Shown: positions 61,911 to 64,000 of the stretch, one piece after another
Position numbering within the stretch: the first letter of the stretch is position 1
Layout: each line of letters begins with the position of its first letter
NCBI GenBank assembly: GCA_963974055.1
Contig: CAXBCP010000020.1
Coordinates: 26,503 to 90,502, forward strand
Origin: CAXBCP01 sp963974055
GTDB lineage: Bacteria > Pseudomonadota > Alphaproteobacteria > MPNO01 > UBA830
Direction of reading: 5' to 3'
DNA: 64,000 nucleotides
Translations under genes and position numbers: made by a program
Notes under the pieces: generated by a model
Seen by the model: the letters and a program-made list of their open reading frames with translations, nothing else
Database searches by the model: none
What the model was told of the DNA's origin: nothing

Positions 61911-63758
61911 ATGCAAATTATCGGTCTTTCAGCGTTCTATCACGACAGTGCCGCAGCATTAATTAGAGACGGGGAAATCATTGCCGCCGCCCAGGAAGAA
62001 CGGTTCTCCCGGAAAAAACACGATTCCGAATTCCCGACCCAAGCAATCGAATATTGTCTCAAAGAAGCCGGGACGACGCCGGAACAGATTGACTACGTCG
62101 CCTTTTACGACAAGCCTTTCCTGAAATTCGAGCGACTACTTGAAACCTATGTGGCGTTTGCCCCTCGCGGGTTCAGATCCTTCTCGATGGCTGTACCGGT
62201 CTGGCTCAAAGAGAAACTTTTCCAGAAATCACTGCTCACGAAAAAACTGAAGCAGTTTTCGACGGCGTTCGATTGGGATGAAAAGCTTTTATTTTCAGAG
62301 CATCACCAAAGCCATGCCGCAAGCGCGTTCTATCCGTCGCCGTTCGATGCAGCCGCGATCCTCACGATGGATGGCGTCGGCGAATGGGCGACCACGTCCC
62401 TCGGCTTCGGCGATGGCAACAAGCTGGAAATGGCCCGCGAGATCCATTTCCCCCATTCGCTCGGACTGCTTTATTCCGCCTTTACCTACTATACCGGCTT
62501 CAAGGTAAATTCGGGCGAGTACAAGGTAATGGGCCTCGCCCCATACGGGGAACCGCGGTTTCGCGATATCATTCTCGATAATCTGATTGACCTGAAACCG
62601 GACGGCACATTCCGCCTGAATCTCGAATATTTCGATTACTGCACCGGGTTGAGGATGACAAATGACAGGTTTGCCGAGCTGTTCGGTGCACCTGCGCGTG
62701 ACCCGAATGCCCTGCTGACCCAGCGTGAAATGGACATCGCCGCTTCGATCCAGAACGTTACCGAAGAAGTGGTTTGTCGATTGGGACGGTCGATCGCGGC
62801 CGAGACCGGTCACAAGAATCTTTGTCTCGCGGGCGGTGTCGCCCTCAACTGTGTGGCCAATGGCAAGCTTTTGCGTGATGGGGCGTTCGAAAATATATGG
62901 ATACAACCGGCCGCGGGCGATGCGGGCGGCGCATTGGGGGCGGCACTGACCGCATACCACCACAACGGTGACGGGGCTCGAAAACCGGCAGGACGTTCTG
63001 GCGGGATGGCAGACACGATGAAAGGCTCCTACCTCGGCCCCCAGTATGACCAGATCGACATAGAAAAGCGGCTTTCCGCCGCCGGGGCCGTATACACCGT
63101 CCTTGAGAGTGACCGGACAATAGAAGCCACCGCGCACGCACTGGCCGACGGCAACGCGGTGGGCTGGTTCCAGGGGCGTATGGAGTTCGGCCCCCGGTCG
63201 CTGGGCAACAGGTCTATTCTGGGCGATCCACGGTCGCCGTCGATGCAGAAATCCATGAACCTGCGGATAAAATACCGGGAATCCTTTCGACCATTCGCCC
63301 CTTCGATTTTAAGCGAAGACCTCGCCGACTGGTTCGAACTCGATACCGACAGCCCTTATATGCTCGTCGTCGCCGATGTCGTCAAAAAACACCGCCGGGC
63401 AGTAAATGCGGCGGATCAGTCCCTGTTCGGTATCGACAAACTGAACGTAGCACGGTCGGAAATTCCTGCCGTCACGCATGTCGACTACTCTGCACGTATT
63501 CAGACCGTGCATGCGCAAACCAATGCTCGCTATCACGCTCTGCTGACGAAGTTCAAATCGATCACCGGTTGCCCGGTATTGGTCAATACCAGCTTTAACG
63601 TGCGCGGCGAGCCAATTGTCTGCACGCCCGAAAATGCTTTTCACTGTTTTATGGGCTCGGATATCGAAATCCTGGTAGTTGGCGACTGCTTTCTGAAAAA
63701 AGAAGATCAGGACCCGGCGCTCAAGCTGGACTACAAGAACGCATTCGAACCTGATTAG
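61911..63758 (+). CDS. Carbamoyltransferase (NodU/TobZ/SxtI family)
   Basis: 615 residues. N-terminal Kae1-like domain with IGLSAFYHDSAAALIRDGEI, the metal HxxxH in SEHHQSHAASAFYPSPFDAAAILTMDGVG (near 130) and HKNLCLAGGVALNCVANGKLL near 300; C-terminal domain with GWFQGRMEFGPRSLGNRSILGDPR near 420 and LVNTSFNVRGEPIV near 555. It uses carbamoyl phosphate and ATP to put a carbamoyl group on a sugar hydroxyl. With SxtJ and DUF5989 genes it forms a three-gene unit that ends the locus. Confidence 0.92.
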   Translation: MQIIGLSAFYHDSAAALIRDGEIIAAAQEERFSRKKHDSEFPTQAIEYCLKEAGTTPEQIDYVAFYDKPFLKFERLLETYVAFAPRGFRSFSMAVPVWLKEKLFQKSLLTKKLKQFSTAFDWDEKLLFSEHHQSHAASAFYPSPFDAAAILTMDGVGEWATTSLGFGDGNKLEMAREIHFPHSLGLLYSAFTYYTGFKVNSGEYKVMGLAPYGEPRFRDIILDNLIDLKPDGTFRLNLEYFDYCTGLRMTNDRFAELFGAPARDPNALLTQREMDIAASIQNVTEEVVCRLGRSIAAETGHKNLCLAGGVALNCVANGKLLRDGAFENIWIQPAAGDAGGALGAALTAYHHNGDGARKPAGRSGGMADTMKGSYLGPQYDQIDIEKRLSAAGAVYTVLESDRTIEATAHALADGNAVGWFQGRMEFGPRSLGNRSILGDPRSPSMQKSMNLRIKYRESFRPFAPSILSEDLADWFELDTDSPYMLVVADVVKKHRRAVNAADQSLFGIDKLNVARSEIPAVTHVDYSARIQTVHAQTNARYHALLTKFKSITGCPVLVNTSFNVRGEPIVCTPENAFHCFMGSDIEILVVGDCFLKKEDQDPALKLDYKNAFEPD

Positions 63759-63911
63759 CGCGGTGTCGATTTGACGTGATGCGACACCCGGCGATTCGGA
63801 CCGTTCTGGTTTCGAGCTTTCCGCGTTGGTTTCCAAGGACGGAAGAAGCAAAAGACCTGACGAACCGGCCTGCTTCCGTCCCGGCATTCTTCCGTCCGGT
63901 TCTTGCCGAGC

Positions 63912-64000
63912 GACGGGGGCGCTTCTGTCGGGGCTTCTTTACCAGTCGGGCGGGCTGACAGGATGTCTCCTGGGGTCGCTGGCGATGCTCCTGACCTGCA
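63912..64000 (+). repeat. Right copy of the direct repeat: truncated 3' piece of arsJ
   Basis: 88 of 89 bases match 16297-16385 inside arsJ, the last 81 exactly, and the match continues to the window edge. The 130 bp before it do not match arsJ, so only the 3' part of the gene is present here and the match starts abruptly. As it stands this is a pseudogene fragment about 150 bp after the last gene of the polysaccharide locus, with no integrase in between. Confidence 0.95.

Noticed and set aside
63776..63958. Plus-strand 60-codon frame after the carbamoyltransferase gene.
   Set aside because: It crosses the junction into the arsJ repeat in a frame without homology and has no ribosome site.

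Overview
The window looks like a chromosomal piece of a GC-rich alphaproteobacterium, possibly a Rhodospirillales-type marine or soil organism. This rests on codon use and gene families; there is no rRNA or other marker to fix the lineage. No tRNA, rRNA, CRISPR array, transposase or integrase gene was found.

Left part (1-16.4 kb) is ordinary housekeeping and accessory DNA of high GC: the tail of an unknown gene, a glycine-zipper lipoprotein, soluble transhydrogenase sthA, a family-3 solute-binding protein, an orphan form-II CoxL-like molybdenum hydroxylase divergent from a cytosine-deaminase-like amidohydrolase, a small membrane protein, oligopeptidase B, a repeat-rich PEP-CTERM surface protein, a TIGR03032 protein, and an arsenate operon (arsR-arsC fusion, GAPDH, arsJ). 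That operon is predicted to form 1-arseno-3-phosphoglycerate and export it.

From 16.4 kb to 63.9 kb there is one long surface-polysaccharide locus of lower GC. A plus-strand block (20.8-34.4 kb) encodes a two-subunit ThDP E1 enzyme, a PLP-fold sugar 3-dehydratase with His in place of the catalytic Lys, a GMD-type 4,6-dehydratase, HddA-like and HddC-like heptose activation enzymes, a B12/radical-SAM enzyme, an aldo/keto reductase, an MBL-fold protein, a FemAB-like transferase, RmlA and a glycosyltransferase. A minus-strand block (45.8-34.4 kb) carries an aminotransferase, three PhyH-type oxygenases, SDR and nucleotide-sugar dehydrogenase genes, WbqC, the Wzm/Wzt ABC exporter and an FkbM methyltransferase. 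A third block (46-63.8 kb) has methyltransferases, a second radical-SAM paralogue, two SGNH proteins, a GT41-like transferase, a beta-propeller protein, an Fcl homologue and an SxtJ/DUF5989/carbamoyltransferase trio. Together they suggest a heavily decorated O-antigen or capsule exported by an ABC transporter and containing an unusual deoxy, possibly branched-chain, GDP-linked sugar (perhaps a heptose).

The strongest structural observation is that the 3' end of arsJ (16297-16385) recurs as a direct repeat at 63912-64000, exactly 47,615 bp away (88 of 89 bases identical, running off the window). The repeats bracket the whole polysaccharide locus, so it looks like an acquired or swapped island. 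The strongest biochemical observation is the proposed route: GDP-heptose (or hexose), 4,6-dehydratase, His-type 3-dehydratase, E1 alpha/beta, then B12/radical SAM. Neither could be tested by search here.
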